In this document: positions 24,546-35,716 of the stretch, in pieces
Layout: every line of letters begins with the position of its first letter
How positions within the stretch are numbered: position 1 is the stretch's first letter
Assembly: GCA_006538405.1 (NCBI GenBank)
Contig: BJKQ01000033.1
Span: 1 to 64,000, forward strand
DNA from: Hansfordia pulvinata
Lineage: Eukaryota > Ascomycota > Sordariomycetes > Xylariales
Direction: 5' to 3'
Length of the DNA: 64,000 nucleotides
Notes under the pieces: model-generated
The model's input: the letters and a program-made list of their open reading frames with translations, nothing else
Told to the model about the DNA's origin: nothing
Databases searched by the model: none
Program-made: the position numbers and the translations under genes

Positions 24546-26219
24546 AACGCCGCACGGCACGATACGTAGATAAATCACCTCTTTTTTTTTATATTCTTAA
24601 CTTATTAATATACCGTTATAATTAATAATATCTTAAAGTCTTACAATCCGAGTTTAACTTTATATTTCCCTCTTTCGCCTTTTATTTACTAACGGTATTT
24701 ATAGCCTTTAACCTTTAAGCTTATACCTTTATTCCCCTTTATCTTAATTATTAATTTAATAAGCCGACTTACTTAACTTAATTATTAATATTAAGATTTA
24801 ATATTATAAGCTGTTTATAAATAATAAAGTATAATTTTACTTTATTTAAAGTTAATTAAATTATAAGGCGGTCATCGCTTTTATTAACGCTTACTTAAAT
24901 TTATTACACGTTTAGACAGCTTTTTAAAACTTATCTTATAACCTTATTATGTAATATATTTAAAACTTTAAGCTTTTACCTATACCTTTACGCTTTTAAT
25001 AAATAACTTATTAATAAACACGTTATTTAAAGTAAATTATTAAGCTCGATTATTTACTTAATTAAGTATATAATGATTAAATCTTTAAGTAAGCTTTACT
25101 TTAAGCCTTTCGCTTTATTTAAATTTATTAAAAAAATAACCGCTTTTTAACTTTTTTATTTAAGCGTGACGTTAAAACATCGCTTATGTTCACGCTTATA
25201 TTTAAGTTAGTCAAGAGATATATTATAAAGATAAACCGTTACCTTCCTTTTTTGAACCGTTTATATTTAAAATTATAATATTATTAATTTAACACTTAAT
25301 ATTCACGGCCTTATTATAATAAATTATATTTATTAACCTTATATTTAAATAATTTCATTTTCAAATAAATAAAAGCCTTTATTAACGCCTTTTTTTAAAG
25401 GTATAAAACCTATAAAATCCTTAAAGAACGACGCTCCTTTAATTACACTTTTATTTTAAAGTAATAATAATAAAGCACTTACATAAACCGTTTTATTTTT
25501 TTTAAAAACACGCTTTTATTATATTAAATATTAAATAAAAACGTTTATTTATAAATAATAAATCTTTTACCTTTAACGCTTTAACTTATTTAATTACGTA
25601 AAATTTAAAGAAATTAAATTAATCGGATAAAATAAAAAGAGTAAAAACTTAAAACATATCACGTACTTCTTAACCGGTAAACATAATATTATATATATTT
25701 ATTTTATTAAACTTTTTACTCTTATTTTTCCCCGCTCTTTTTTTAAATTTACTTATTAAAAGGCCCTTTTAACTAAGCAGCTTTAATTTTTATAAGCGTA
25801 ATATTAATAATACAGTTTATAAATATATTAACTTGAAATTATAAAACGTAATTAAAGCGTTATACGTGACTTTATAAACTTAAATACTCCTTTTATATTA
25901 TTAAATTCATATTAAGATTTATACGTTTAAACTTTATCGCCGTCTCTTTTACTTTAATAATATCCCTCGCTTTAATAACCCGATACGGTAAGTAATTATA
26001 ACGTTTTATTAACCGGTGTACTTATTAATAATAATAACGGTTATCTTAATAATATTTTTATTAATTAAGATTCCTTTAATTATTATAACTTTATTAACGC
26101 TCCTTTTAACCGATAAGGCGGTCCTTTATTCAACGGTATACACTGGCTTAATTTATTAATAAAAAACGAGTAAGCTCGCTTATTCTTCTCAGCTATTATA
26201 AAGGCTTTAAAGGCCTTTA

Positions 26220-27037
26220 CGACATAGCAGTAAGAAGCTATTAAACTTTAAAACGAGGCCCTTAAAGCTTTCACCGCCTTATCGGCTACGACCGCGATGG
26301 CTTCGGCATCCTGCCCGTTAAGATATAAGAACTGCTTAATCAGACCGGTTTAAGATAGCTCGTTATGCCCGCCGAGAAACGTGTCTTACCCGAATACTAA
26401 AAGAAGTTCGCCGATAAAAAGGGTATTAAATACCTTAAGGCTCTCCTTAATAATACTATCATTAAGAAGGGTAAGATAAATAGACTCGGTCACATTAATT
26501 ACGATCTCCTTCTTAGTCTCGTCGATAAGGTACTCCTTAAGGTTATCTTAGTCCGCCTTTATATCTTAATCGTCGTGTGGTTTCGTAGTTCAATGCTGTC
26601 TTTAACATATCCGGTAAAGAAAGGAAACCTACGGGTTTAAAACCTAAAACAATCTCGTTAAGCGCTCGCCCGGCGCATTTTATCCTTTTCTAATATCCGG
26701 ATCTGGCCTTTATCGCGCTACACGTCGTATTTGTTTAAGTTACGGTAACTTTAACGGTTACAGTATCCTTAACGGTTACGGCAATTACAGGAATTAAGGC
26801 AATTCCCGCGGTAAAGGCAACTTGAAGCCCCGTCGTTGAAATCGATGGGTGCAGTAAGGCCGTAACGGTGGATTTGTTAAGACTCACCGGCGGTAAAAGC
26901 TAATTCTTTAATCTGTTAAAAAGGCTAAACCAAAGAAGCAGCATCCTATTATTATCTTGTCCGATCACGAGGACTTAATTATTAACACCGCGGTAAAGAG
27001 AAAACTTGCTTACGCAGTGACGGGTCTAAGGCGTTGA
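26220..27037 (+). pseudogene. Decayed coding remnant inside the TIR element
   Basis: The plus strand is coding-like in two frames. Around 26,281-26,560 it reads IGYDRDGFGILPVKI, stop, ELLNQTGLR, stop, then KKFADKKGIKYLKALLNN and GHINYDLLLSLVDK. From 26,744 another frame reads a Gly/Asn-rich tract (GNFNGYS, NGYGNYRN, GNSRGKGN), then a basic KKAKPKKQHP and the hydrophobic-acidic IIILSDHEDLI before a final TGA at 27,035. Most internal stops are TAA, TAG or TGA where Gln or Arg would fit, as RIP would produce, and one frameshift separates the parts. I do not recognise the protein. Its position makes it the C-terminal part of the element's own or captured gene. Confidence 0.45.
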
Positions 27038-27074
27038 AAATGAAGCTTATATAGTGAGACGAGCCGTTGAATCC

Positions 27075-27142
27075 TATATAACGCGTCTGCCACGCGCGTC
27101 TGCCATGCGCGCCAGCGGGCAGGCGTAAGCGTTACGATGCGT
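27075..27142 (-). repeat. Right terminal inverted repeat
   Basis: Partner of 24,491-24,545. It contains an internal near-duplication (GCGTCTGCCACGCGCGTCTG) absent from the left arm. Confidence 0.75.
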
Positions 27143-27346
27143 TAAAAAGGTTCTTAATTAAAAAATCATTTAAGCTTATAATTAATTAAGGAAAGTTTAA
27201 AAGAGTAATCGGACTTTAAAATTAAAATAAAAAGCTTATAATAATCATAATAATATATTATATAAGTTAAGTTCCTTTAAATTTATAATTAAAAGTTAAT
27301 TAAGAAATTCTTAAGATTTTAAGAATCCGTAAATTATCGTTTTATA
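27143..27346 (+). repeat. R1 repeat copy A, right part
   Basis: Continues R1 after the TIR insertion. It carries the conserved AAGCTTATAATTAATTAAGG region and the end AAGAAATTCTTAAG..AATCCGTA seen at the end of the other copies. Confidence 0.65.
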
Positions 27347-28248
27347 CTTATTAACTTAATATATTATTTTTACCCTCTTTTTATTATTTACGTATATATA
27401 AATATACGCCTTACTTATAAACTTATAAGCTTTATTAATTATTAAATATAATAAGCCTTTATAAATAAATATAAGTATAAACGCCTTTAATCACGGAAAA
27501 TAATAATTTTAATAAAAGTGTATACTTTTACCCTTTTTAAAAGAGGTATACGTTTTTATCTATATTATTAAAAAGAAAGATAATTAAACACTAAAAGGTT
27601 TAAATTAAGGTTAAGGTTTTAATATTTAATATAAGGTAATAAATTAAGGTGCGCGTGTTATAAATCTCTTCTTTAATATATTATATACTTATATAAGTAA
27701 AACCGTATCTTTTATTAATTATATTCATTATATATATAAGTTTATATAAGTCGAAGTATAACGCGTACATATAAGTGTTAAAATAGTTAAAACCCGTTGT
27801 TTTAATAAAGGGGTATAAATAACGTTTTTTAATCACTTTAAGCTTACGAACGGTGGGAAAACTATTAGTTTTTTTATAAGCTTTAAATAATCCAAAGAAG
27901 TAAAGAGTGGAGTATTACCGCCCTTACGAATTACTGCCGACCGAAAGATTACTGCCGATTTTTAAACGCTTTATTCAATTTACCCCCTTATTTAAGCCAC
28001 TTTAAATGCTTTAATTTGTTATTTATACGCCACGTTTTTATATATAATTACGATGGAAATTAAAGCTTAAAAAATAATATAAATATATTTTAAACTCGGC
28101 CGTACGCGTAAATTTAATTATAATATCTCCTTTATATAAAAGTTTAATTTTAATTAAACGTTAATTAATAAAAACGGTAAAAGCCGTTTAAATTCGAATT
28201 TCTTAAATTAATCTTTAATAAGTTAATAAAAATCTTATTTAAATGAAT

Positions 28249-28730
28249 TGTTTATATAAAGGTTTATAACGGTCACGAATAAAGTGAGAAGGTAAAGATA
28301 AGTATAATAATAAAGTTTTAAGTAAAAATAAAAGGATATAAGAATTAATAATAACACTTAATAATATCTTTTTTAATTTTTAAGCGATAAGCTTAAAATA
28401 TTAATTATTAAAAAGCCCGTGAATTTACGGCTTTAACGGTTATTTTATTTTTTTTATACGTGCTCTTTTCGTAAAGATATTAAATTTAAAACATTAAGGG
28501 TTTATATAAGTGGTAAGTGGTAAAACACTTAAAAATCTTTCGATCTCTTTAAACTTATATTAAACCAAGAAGAAATTAAAAAAGTATTCGGACTTCGGAT
28601 TCGGAATTAAAAGCTTCCGTTGATTATTATAATATATTATATAATTTAAGTTTATATAACTTTTTAATTATAAGTTAACCAGGAAAATTCTTAAGAACTC
28701 TTAAGAATTCGTATACATGGTTTTATAATT
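28249..28730 (+). repeat. R1 repeat copy B, uninterrupted
   Basis: The best-preserved copy, about 470-480 bp, from TGTTTATATAAAGGTTTATA to CTTAAGAATTCGTATACATG. TG...CA ends would suit a solo LTR, but I find no flanking duplication, so the family is undecided between an LTR and another dispersed repeat. Confidence 0.7.
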
Positions 28731-30673
28731 TAATTATAAAGTTGATTTTAATTAATTTTTATTATATTTTATAGTTTAAATTAATAAGTTACGGGCTTTA
28801 TTAAGTTTTTACTCTTATTACATATCATATAAAGTGCTTTATATTATATAATTCAAAGTTATCACGTTTTTTATTTTATGAAATTAATCTTATATATTTC
28901 TTACTTTCTTAAGCGTTTTAATAAGTATGATTTAAGCTTATCGTAACGGTGTATTAAAGTGATTAAATAATAATAAAAAGTAAAGATATTACTTAAGATT
29001 TTCAGGAATTAAATACGATTAAAAGGCTTTTATACTTTAGGTTTATTTAATAAAACGTATAATAAACGCTTTAAAGGTCTTTATTAAAACGTACTTATAC
29101 GTTTTAAATATATTTATATATTTATTTATAATATTAAAGGGTTATAAGAAAGCGTTTTTATATATTAATATAATAAAGACTTATAAAATACTTATATACT
29201 TATATTAAGCGGTTAAAATAAGTGAAATATATATAATTATAAGTTAAAACGTTAAAATTTATTATAAATAACTATTTAATATAAACTTTTATATTAAATT
29301 TTAATTAAACTTATTTTGAGATTAATGAACGTTGAAAAAGATCTCACGGTTAAGTTTATATAAAGAATATATACTTTAATAAAGTTTTAATAACTTATAT
29401 ATTTATGTAATCTTTTAAAGTAACTGTAAACTTTTATTTTAAAAAGTTATCCTTAAAATCCTTTTTAAAGCGTTTTTTAAGTGAATAACGATTAATATAC
29501 TTAAGTTGTTATTAATATATATATATTTATTAAATAAGATTTCTTTTATTTATTTTATATTATAACCTTTAAAATACGTGTTTTACTACTTAAATAATCG
29601 TTTTAAACTTTTTCTTATCTCTTTATATATTAAAGTTACTTATATAATAAGTATATAAAGCTGAGATCTTATAATTATATTAAATCATACTTAAATAATA
29701 AGAAAATAAGTATAAATAATTATAATAATCGGCGTAAAGACATATATATTTAAAAACCCCTTATTTAATAAGAAAACGTTTGAAAATATAAAAAGCCGTT
29801 TATTCACCTTTTTAAAAAAGGCTTAATATCGCCGTTAATTTATAATATTTACTTTTTATTATTATAAATAAACATTAAGTAAAAGATTATATAAGTATAT
29901 TTATTAAAGTGTTTAATTTATAGAGAAGTATTTTTATATATTATTAAATTAATGAAAGTGCTTTACGCCTTTTTATTAATATTTAAACTTATAACGTGTT
30001 TTAAAAATATAACACGCGGTATATTATATATTTATAAGGACTTTTAAACGGATGTATTATTTTAAATATTAAAAAAAGGATAATAAAAAGAGCTATTATT
30101 AATATATAAAACGAATATTTTTATTAAATTCTTAAAGTATTACTACGGTTATAATAGTATTATAACATTATTATTCTACTTATTATTATTTTAAATAAAG
30201 TAAATTAATTCACTTAAAATAACTTAAATAAAAGGATAAGTTTAATACGGGTCACACACGTAAAGGGTTTAATTATAAGTTAAAATAAAAGTTATAATAA
30301 AACGATATACGCAAAGAAAATAAATATATATAAAACCTTTATAAGTTATTTAAGTCTCTTTAAGTCACTCTTTAAAAGCTATTTAAACCCAGCTTAACGT
30401 TTGAAATTCGTTCCGAATATTATCACGCGTAACAATATTTGTATAGCCTTATACCGCACTTAAAGCTCCGCTTTACCATTTAAAAATGCTAGCGTTATAT
30501 TACTTACAAGACCTTTATTAAAAAGATAAATAATAAAACACTCTATAAAGTAAAGAAACCTTATATAAGGTCTCAAAAGGCTGAGCTTTAATCTTAGCAG
30601 CCGAATTCAGTATTCCGATCCTGCGTATATCGTTCTACCGCAACTTATAGTCTGGCCTTAAGCTCTCCTCTGC

Positions 30674-30826
30674 CTGAAAGCCTCGGTCGAGCTCGACGGA
30701 TGCATCTCCCGCCTTTCCAAGCGAGCCGTGGCGCTGGCGGTGTATCTCGAGCTCAAGGACCAAATCAAACTGTTTTCCGTCTTGCGTGATTTTCACAGCA
30801 TTATTCGCCTATCCTCAAGTGACTGA
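30674..30826 (+). pseudogene. C-terminal gene fragment at the island edge
   Basis: Fifty codons ending in TGA at 30,824 with coding-type third positions: LKASVELDGCISRLSKRAVA then LAVYLELKDQIKLFSVLRDF. There is no start, and an upstream in-frame TAA lies just before, so this is a last exon or a truncated end. It begins about 80 bp inside the island after the A+T-rich block. Family unknown. Confidence 0.35.
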
Positions 30827-32624
30827 CAGAAAAGACGGGTATTTACATACATCCGTGGTTGCGTTAGTTGATGGGCTAGTGGTCCGTTCGTGACTGACCG
30901 CAGCGAACAAGCAGAGACATAGGCAGCAGTAGCAGCGCTAACGGTGCACAAAGGTCGACCCATTCTTAACCCTTACTCGATCGACTTTCCGAGATCCCAA
31001 GATCGAGGGTGAAAAAAAAGACCCCGAGTGATTCGCGACCTGAACCCCTTGAACTCCGGAATTCTCAGCACAAAAGCGAGCCCTTCATCAGAAAGGGTCG
31101 ACAGGCAAGGTGAAGCCTCCTGGTTATTTGCGTACGCTGTCGAGCCGTGCCTGCAAGTCGTCATCGCCCGGGTCCCCGCCGCTAAAGCGGCCAGCTGGCC
31201 CGTCGAGGCCAGCAGGAACGTCTTAATTTAGGTTGACGGTTATTTTTGTTATCATCCCAGTAAGGTTAACACCACCCAGTACTCGAAGATGAACCGGCAC
31301 GGCTCCTTCGGCATTTTGCCATGGCCATAACGACCGAAGAGCAAAAGTGAGTGCCGAATCTCAAATGTCCCAAACTTTGGGGCAATGTACCAGCTTTAGA
31401 AAAATGTACCAACTTTTGGTTACAGTTACTCGGGTGCATGTAGGCATCTATCTTCTTGGAGCATGCCACTGGACCTCGGGTGCGACATGATTGATTCTTT
31501 TAGGACAACCTTCTAGGACATTTGAACATCGAGTATGCTATTCCTTTAAGAGTAGGACGTACCGGCCCAGACGGTGACATTCGCAACGCGGACAACCTGA
31601 CCCGCCGGAAAAGAGTCGTCATCCAGATCACTTTGGCCTATGCTAGATATCAGCCTTCAAGTCGCGCCACAGTCTTCCCCAGTAAGGCAAGACCTAAGAC
31701 CCAAGCCGTTAGGACCTGTCGAGGGTTCATGTACGTTCCAATCCGAGACTTGGTTAGTGGACAGCATGGCGGCTAAATGCTACTTGAAGAAGGGTCTCGT
31801 CACATAACGCGTGGAACAAGTTACCTCGCTGGCGCCACTAGGATATAAGCTTTAACACAGGGTAAGAATAGACTTTAAATGGCAGTATATTAAAGGATCA
31901 GATTCTTTTATTAGGTAGTAGGTAGTAATAGTCTGGATACTCTGTATACGATTATTATCGCGTTGTATCAGCAGGACCTGCGATGTCTAGCCCCTTTGAT
32001 TGGCTTGAACGCGCTTGCAAGTTGGAAACCCTGCAGCGCTTTAGCACCGATGATGCTGTGACATTATATATAAGATTATAAAGCTGGCCTTTAAGCTTGA
32101 TAATCGAGCCCGAGGCTTCTGGTTATATCTAACAGCAGCGCATTTGGAGGCGACAACTCGCCGCGACAGCATCGTCGCCACTCTGCACGCAGAAGTTGAC
32201 CAGTCAAAGAATGGCCACTGGGGCCCCGTGGGCAAGCCTATAGAGCTGGAGAGCTCGAGAAACTGGAAAAAGACGCCAAGAAGAAGCCGTAAAGCAGTTC
32301 CTCCGCTCCATTTGGAGGTTCGGAAGCAAGACAAGAACCAAGATGACGGCTTTAGTCCTCATCTTAAAGCGTGTTAGGGCCAGGATCCCCTATTCTCATC
32401 GCCAGGCGTTGTCCTTAGATGACTTTCACGCGTGCTCTTCTTACTGTCACAGTATACGAGCAGACTATTAATAAAGGCGTGCGTAAGTGAGTACCTAGGC
32501 AGGTATAAGCATATATTTCTTCTATGTTACGATTCGTAGATCCCGCTCCTAAACACCCGTCGTGCTGCATCGTAACCGATGGAAAAGTATTACCGGAAGA
32601 ATAAGTCTTCAAAGCTTGTCTAGC
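30827..32624. other. Island DNA with only weak ORFs
   Basis: Small frames include a minus-strand one at 31,164-30,973 (MTTCRHGSTAYANNQ...), whose frame stays open and GC-biased upstream (LASTGQLAALAAGTRA), and a plus-strand one at 31,522. Between 31,990 and 32,400 a plus frame starting WLERACKLETLQRFSTDDAV has three TAA/TAG breaks and looks like a decayed gene, but I cannot name it. Nothing here can be called an intact gene. Confidence 0.35.
31361..31420 (-). repeat. Second, shorter site of the GGTACA minisatellite core
   Basis: On the minus strand three consecutive variants of AAAGTTGGTACATT occur. The core matches AAAGTTGGGTACA from the array at 14,153-14,310, so the motif is dispersed. 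Confidence 0.55.
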
Positions 32625-32793
32625 CTAGTTCTCGAACCAGTCCAGGAAATCGGGGGTGAAGTAGCTGATGATAATGGTGGCGCCAGCATGGAGAATGCCC
32701 TTAGTAACCTTAAAGGCCATCTGGCGCAGGTCAAAGACGCCAGCCTTCACCGCAGCTTGCACCATGATGAATACTCGCCGCTCACGTGGTAAG
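32625..32793 (-). pseudogene. HEM2: C-terminal remnant of delta-aminolevulinate dehydratase
   Basis: The minus strand carries YHVSGEY, one base out of frame, then IMVQAAVKAGVFDLRQMAFK, GATIIISYFTPDFLDWFEN and a stop at 32,625. In the family (porphobilinogen synthase, the second step of haem synthesis) the VSGEY motif followed about 35 residues later by GA..II.Y.TP..L.W is the conserved C-terminus. The frame break just after VSGEY and the lack of any upstream catalytic core (no lysine or zinc-site segment within the next kilobase) show that this is a broken fragment rather than the working gene. A splice acceptor-like TATTAG precedes it, so it may be a last exon. It probably derives from a paralogue or a rearranged copy. 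Confidence 0.6.
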
Positions 32794-34584
32794 ACTAATA
32801 CTCGCTTCTGTGACCGGACGGACTGCTTGTCGTCGGCTTGTCACAAACCTGACAGCATGTGCCAGATGCCACACACTGGCCTACCAACACGGATGAGCCG
32901 GTGACAGATCGCCTTGACACACACCCCACGTCCGGAGCAGAGCAGCCGCCGGAGTCTAGAAGGAGTAGATGGAAATATGCGTTGTGGTCGCGCGGATGCT
33001 CAACAATGACGACCCCCCGCCCCCCTGTCGCTGTACCTCTGAATTGTCCTCATAGACTCGACTGCTTAATAAGCGTGTGGTAGACGAGGAACTGCAACGC
33101 ATCGGGCCTGCATTCAATACGACCAAGACCGGTATCTTCGAAGCATCCGGAGGGAGGCGGCCAGGTCCATGCCCAGCAAAATGATCGGATGGAAGATGCG
33201 GTGATCCATCGACGGCTACGATCCCCGTCCGACACTCCTAAGTAACAACACAACATAGTTCGAGTCTTGCTCCCGGTGCTCGCCGCCTCGGCCGTCCTGG
33301 CCCAGGCGCCGCCGGGGAGTGCATGATACAAAAGTGCGGATGTCCCAGGTTGTGGCCGTTGAGCCTCGTGCGCTGATCCCGGCCTGCAGGTGATTAGCTG
33401 TGACCGCCAGGAGCGGATGGGTCCAGCGACCTGCGTTGTCTGCGAGGATGCCTACCATTACCCGCCTAACCAAGACGGTGATTTCGAGCGAATATATCAG
33501 AGTTGCGAACCGGCCGGACTGTGCCTGACTGCGCATATCGGTCGCCATGCACGTTGAGGCAGGACTGTGGTGATGACGCTGGGGAAGTCTGGAGTTTGCG
33601 ATTCCCGGAAGAGGAAGTGGCATCACTACCGGGCCCCTCGAGGCACCCGCGGCAGCAAGAGCGGCGGAAGAGTCTGGCCTGGCCGCGACATGAGCGGCAA
33701 GATTCCCAACGCTGCGGTTCGCCCCTGTGTTGGTTCCACGACGAGGCTGTTTCCCACAGTCCGTTCGCTGTCGCGTCTCTTTACCCTCGGGTACCACTGC
33801 CCTCGCCCACACATGCCTCTTCAATCCGCCCAAAATCCTCCCCCCTTTAACACCAGTCGACAGCGCTTACGTTTAAAAGACCCCACCCTCCGAAAACCCC
33901 GGGCCCCCCTAGCCACGGCGCCGTTCTCATTCTTCGGCGGCTGCACGTCTGGGCCGGAGCCCTGCAAGTGCGCGGCCGGGCTCTGCTGGAGCGCTCGGAT
34001 CTTTCTTGGCCTGCGACAGACAATCGCGGTTCCGGGCTGGTTTATTTGTGTGCCTGCGCATCGTCCCCTTCCCATCCCCTTGCGCCGGTTTCTCGCAGCG
34101 TCTTGGTCTCTTCAAGATGAAATATGTTACAGTTACCGCGGCGGGAAACTTCCGCGAGGAGTTGACACCTTTATGGAGACTCCTTGCCTCCGAGTGACTA
34201 CGCTGGAGTTGTGACTGTCTATTGCCGTAAACGTGGAGACGAGCCGGAGCCAAGCCTCGGCTGTGGTTGCCGTATCGTCGGGAGTCGCGCCAAAATTAAC
34301 GAAACGCCCACTGCGAGCGCCGGGTCTGGCATCCGTACTTCCTGGGCATATGCATAAGCTTTATGTGCGTGTATTTATTCGGTTTTGCTCTGCCGGCAGT
34401 ACGACGTATTCCAACACGGCGATTCGTAGGCGCAGCCGCCCAGAGAGCTTGTCTGCGATAGGCCTTCTCTTAAGGTCCCTTTACCCATCACTTAAGCACC
34501 ATCATAGACTCACCCTGCAAAGCGCAGTCGCCCTGGCCTCGAAATTGCAAAGCCAAGGCAAGTTCGCCGAGGCCACTTCCCTTC
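32794..34584. other. Island DNA, overlapping unassigned ORFs
   Basis: A 205-codon minus frame (33,833-33,216, beginning at TTG) and a 215-codon plus frame (33,567-34,214) overlap and exclude each other, and neither has convincing codon bias throughout. At about 33,258 a plus frame reads IVRVLLPVLAASAVLAQAPP, like a signal peptide whose ATG is now ATA, ending after 22 codons. Around 33,935 there is a Cys-rich stretch, GGCTSGPEPCKCAAGLCW. I treat all of these as unproven. Confidence 0.3.
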
Positions 34585-34690
34585 TCAGCGGCGGTCCGGC
34601 CCGGAATCCATGATGCAGTACGCCGCCCCGACGCTCTTGTCCCAGTAGACGTGGACCGGCCAGCAGTGGAAGATGGCGACGAGATTCTGT
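34585..34690 (-). pseudogene. Fragment resembling a fungal rhodopsin-domain (PTH11-like) membrane protein
   Basis: Minus-strand codons are almost all GC-ending and read NLVAIFHCWPVHVYWDKSVG then AAYCIMDSGP and a stop. The pattern F.C.PV..YWDKS...C is typical of the large fungal integral-membrane rhodopsin-domain family, in a loop before a transmembrane helix. Only about 33 codons remain, with a stop directly downstream and an in-frame stop just upstream, so this is a shard. The assignment rests on one motif. Confidence 0.4.
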
Positions 34691-34829
34691 TATTGCTTTT
34701 TGAAGCCATGAGTGGTCAAGTCAGCTATGAGATGTAAACACATGAAGAGGCGAGAAAAGGGGGCAATCGACGGAATTGCTGCGGTTCACTGAAGATTCGA
34801 CGTCATTCTCCTCGACAACAAACATCAAA

Positions 34830-34848
34830 ACACACACACACACACACA
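34830..34848. repeat. CA microsatellite
   Basis: A (CA)n run about 70 bp upstream of the ATG of the truncated gene at 34,918, probably in its original 5' leader. Confidence 0.8.
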
Positions 34849-34917
34849 AATCGAGGCAGCAAGCAACACCAGAACCCAGAGGCTCGAGGGGGCGAAGAGA
34901 CTGAGACGCGAGCAAAG

Positions 34918-34992
34918 ATGCCGGCAGACTTCGAGAAACAGAGCTACTGGCGAGAGCTGTTTGCCACGGAGACAAACTTTAAAAAGAAATAG
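34918..34992 (+). pseudogene. Truncated N-terminus, possibly a SAM-dependent methyltransferase
   Basis: From an ATG in good context (GCAAAGATG) the frame reads MPADFEKQSYWRELFATETN, then FKKK and a TAG, the last codons lying in an A+T-rich patch (34,976-35,110). Small fungal class I methyltransferases often start with F..K.YW..RF..E..FEWL, and this fits up to the point where the A+T-rich sequence begins. The natural 5' leader appears intact, so the gene was probably cut by the insertion or deletion marked by that patch. Confidence 0.4.
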
Positions 34993-35110
34993 GCCTTGGC
35001 ACTTTTCAAATAACTAAAGACTTTCAAGCTTAAAGGTTATCATAAAACGGTAATAACTCAATCCTTAATAACACCTTTAAAGCGAAACACTTTGAAATAA
35101 GCACATAAGG
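34976..35110. repeat. Small A+T-rich patch inside the island
   Basis: RIP-like composition over about 130 bp between two balanced stretches. It follows directly on the truncated reading frame at 34,918 and is followed by the inverted pair GGTACGGAG/CTCCGTACC (35,109-35,157). It may be the remnant of a small element. Confidence 0.5.
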
Positions 35111-35631
35111 TACGGAGTGCCCGTAAGGTCAAGTGGAGCAGCGCGTGGCTCCGTACCACGAGTGTTATTCGTTATTCATGGGCGACCAAGGGGCCAAGCT
35201 TGTTGAACAATAAACACTGATACAGGGCTCTTAACAATTGGAGGGCAAGTATTTCCGTGGGCACAGGTCTGAAGCACATCTTTTTCTGCTTTCTTTCTTT
35301 CTCTCTTCTTCTTCTTTTCGTAATAAGACTGCACCCTCACACCGCGTGCGTGAGAGCGTGAGCGGCGAGACGAGCTCTCGGGCAAGCCTGCGATGTCCAA
35401 GCTGCACATTCACCCCATCACCAACGCCTCGCGCTAGAACAGCGGCAGCGACAACGAGATCAGCGTCGCCAGTTGACGAGATGTCCTCGCCCGTGTCAGA
35501 CCTCGAAGCGAAAAGGGCTCGACCAGGTCAGAGGTCAAGTCAATCGCCGAGTGGTCGTCCGGGCTGATGGAAGAGCCCCTGATTCCATTGGCTCCGATTA
35601 GATCCCGCCACGCTCGAGCCGTCAGGTGCGC
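35111..35631. other. Island DNA, ambiguous short plus frame
   Basis: At 35,392 an ATG starts MSKLHIHPITNASR with GC-ending codons and then meets TAG, which CAG could give by one C-to-T change. A different frame over 35,470-35,565 reads VDEMSSPVSDLEAKRARPGQ. They might be parts of one broken gene; I cannot join them with confidence. Confidence 0.25.
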
Positions 35632-35716
35632 ACGTACGCGGGCGGGTGGGTGCTTAGGGCGCCGCCGTCAGGGACGAGGACATGGCCGTTGAGGATGGCG
35701 CCGGCCACGTAGATCT
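35632..35716 (-). pseudogene. C-terminal exon fragment, product uncertain
   Basis: Strongly GC-biased codons read IYVAGAILNGHVLVPDGGAL then STHPPAYVRT and TGA. A GACGACAG acceptor-like sequence precedes it, so this is probably a last exon. The G..L.VDGG-like ending is weakly reminiscent of short-chain dehydrogenases, too little to name. No further exon was found upstream. Confidence 0.35.

Larger units (their letters stand above)
24491..27142. mobile_element. TIR DNA transposon, 2,652 bp, inserted in R1
   Basis: The ends are long inverted repeats: ACGCGTCGCAACGCTCACGC at 24,491 and, read from the other strand at 27,142, ACGCATCGTAACGCTTACGC. The similarity extends about 55 bp on the left and 68 bp on the right, where about 14 bp is duplicated, and differences in the outer part are C/T or G/A. 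The element splits a copy of R1, which proves insertion. The flanking octamers TAAAAGTG and TAAAAAGG agree at six of eight positions, so an 8-bp target duplication altered by mutation is possible but unproven. I do not recognise the superfamily; long TIRs and 8-9 bp duplications would fit a Mutator-like element. Confidence 0.7.
24060..30590. repeat. A+T-rich RIP-mutated block with nested elements
   Basis: Strong CA/TG depletion as in the first block. It contains two R1 repeat copies, one of them split by a TIR element whose interior (26,160-27,050) is much less mutated than its surroundings. The intervals 27,346-28,248 and 28,731-30,590 hold only decayed sequence in which I recognise nothing. 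Confidence 0.8.

Noticed and set aside
33216..34214. Two ~200-codon overlapping ORFs on opposite strands
   Set aside because: They exclude each other, neither has consistent codon bias, and the minus one has no ATG at its listed start.
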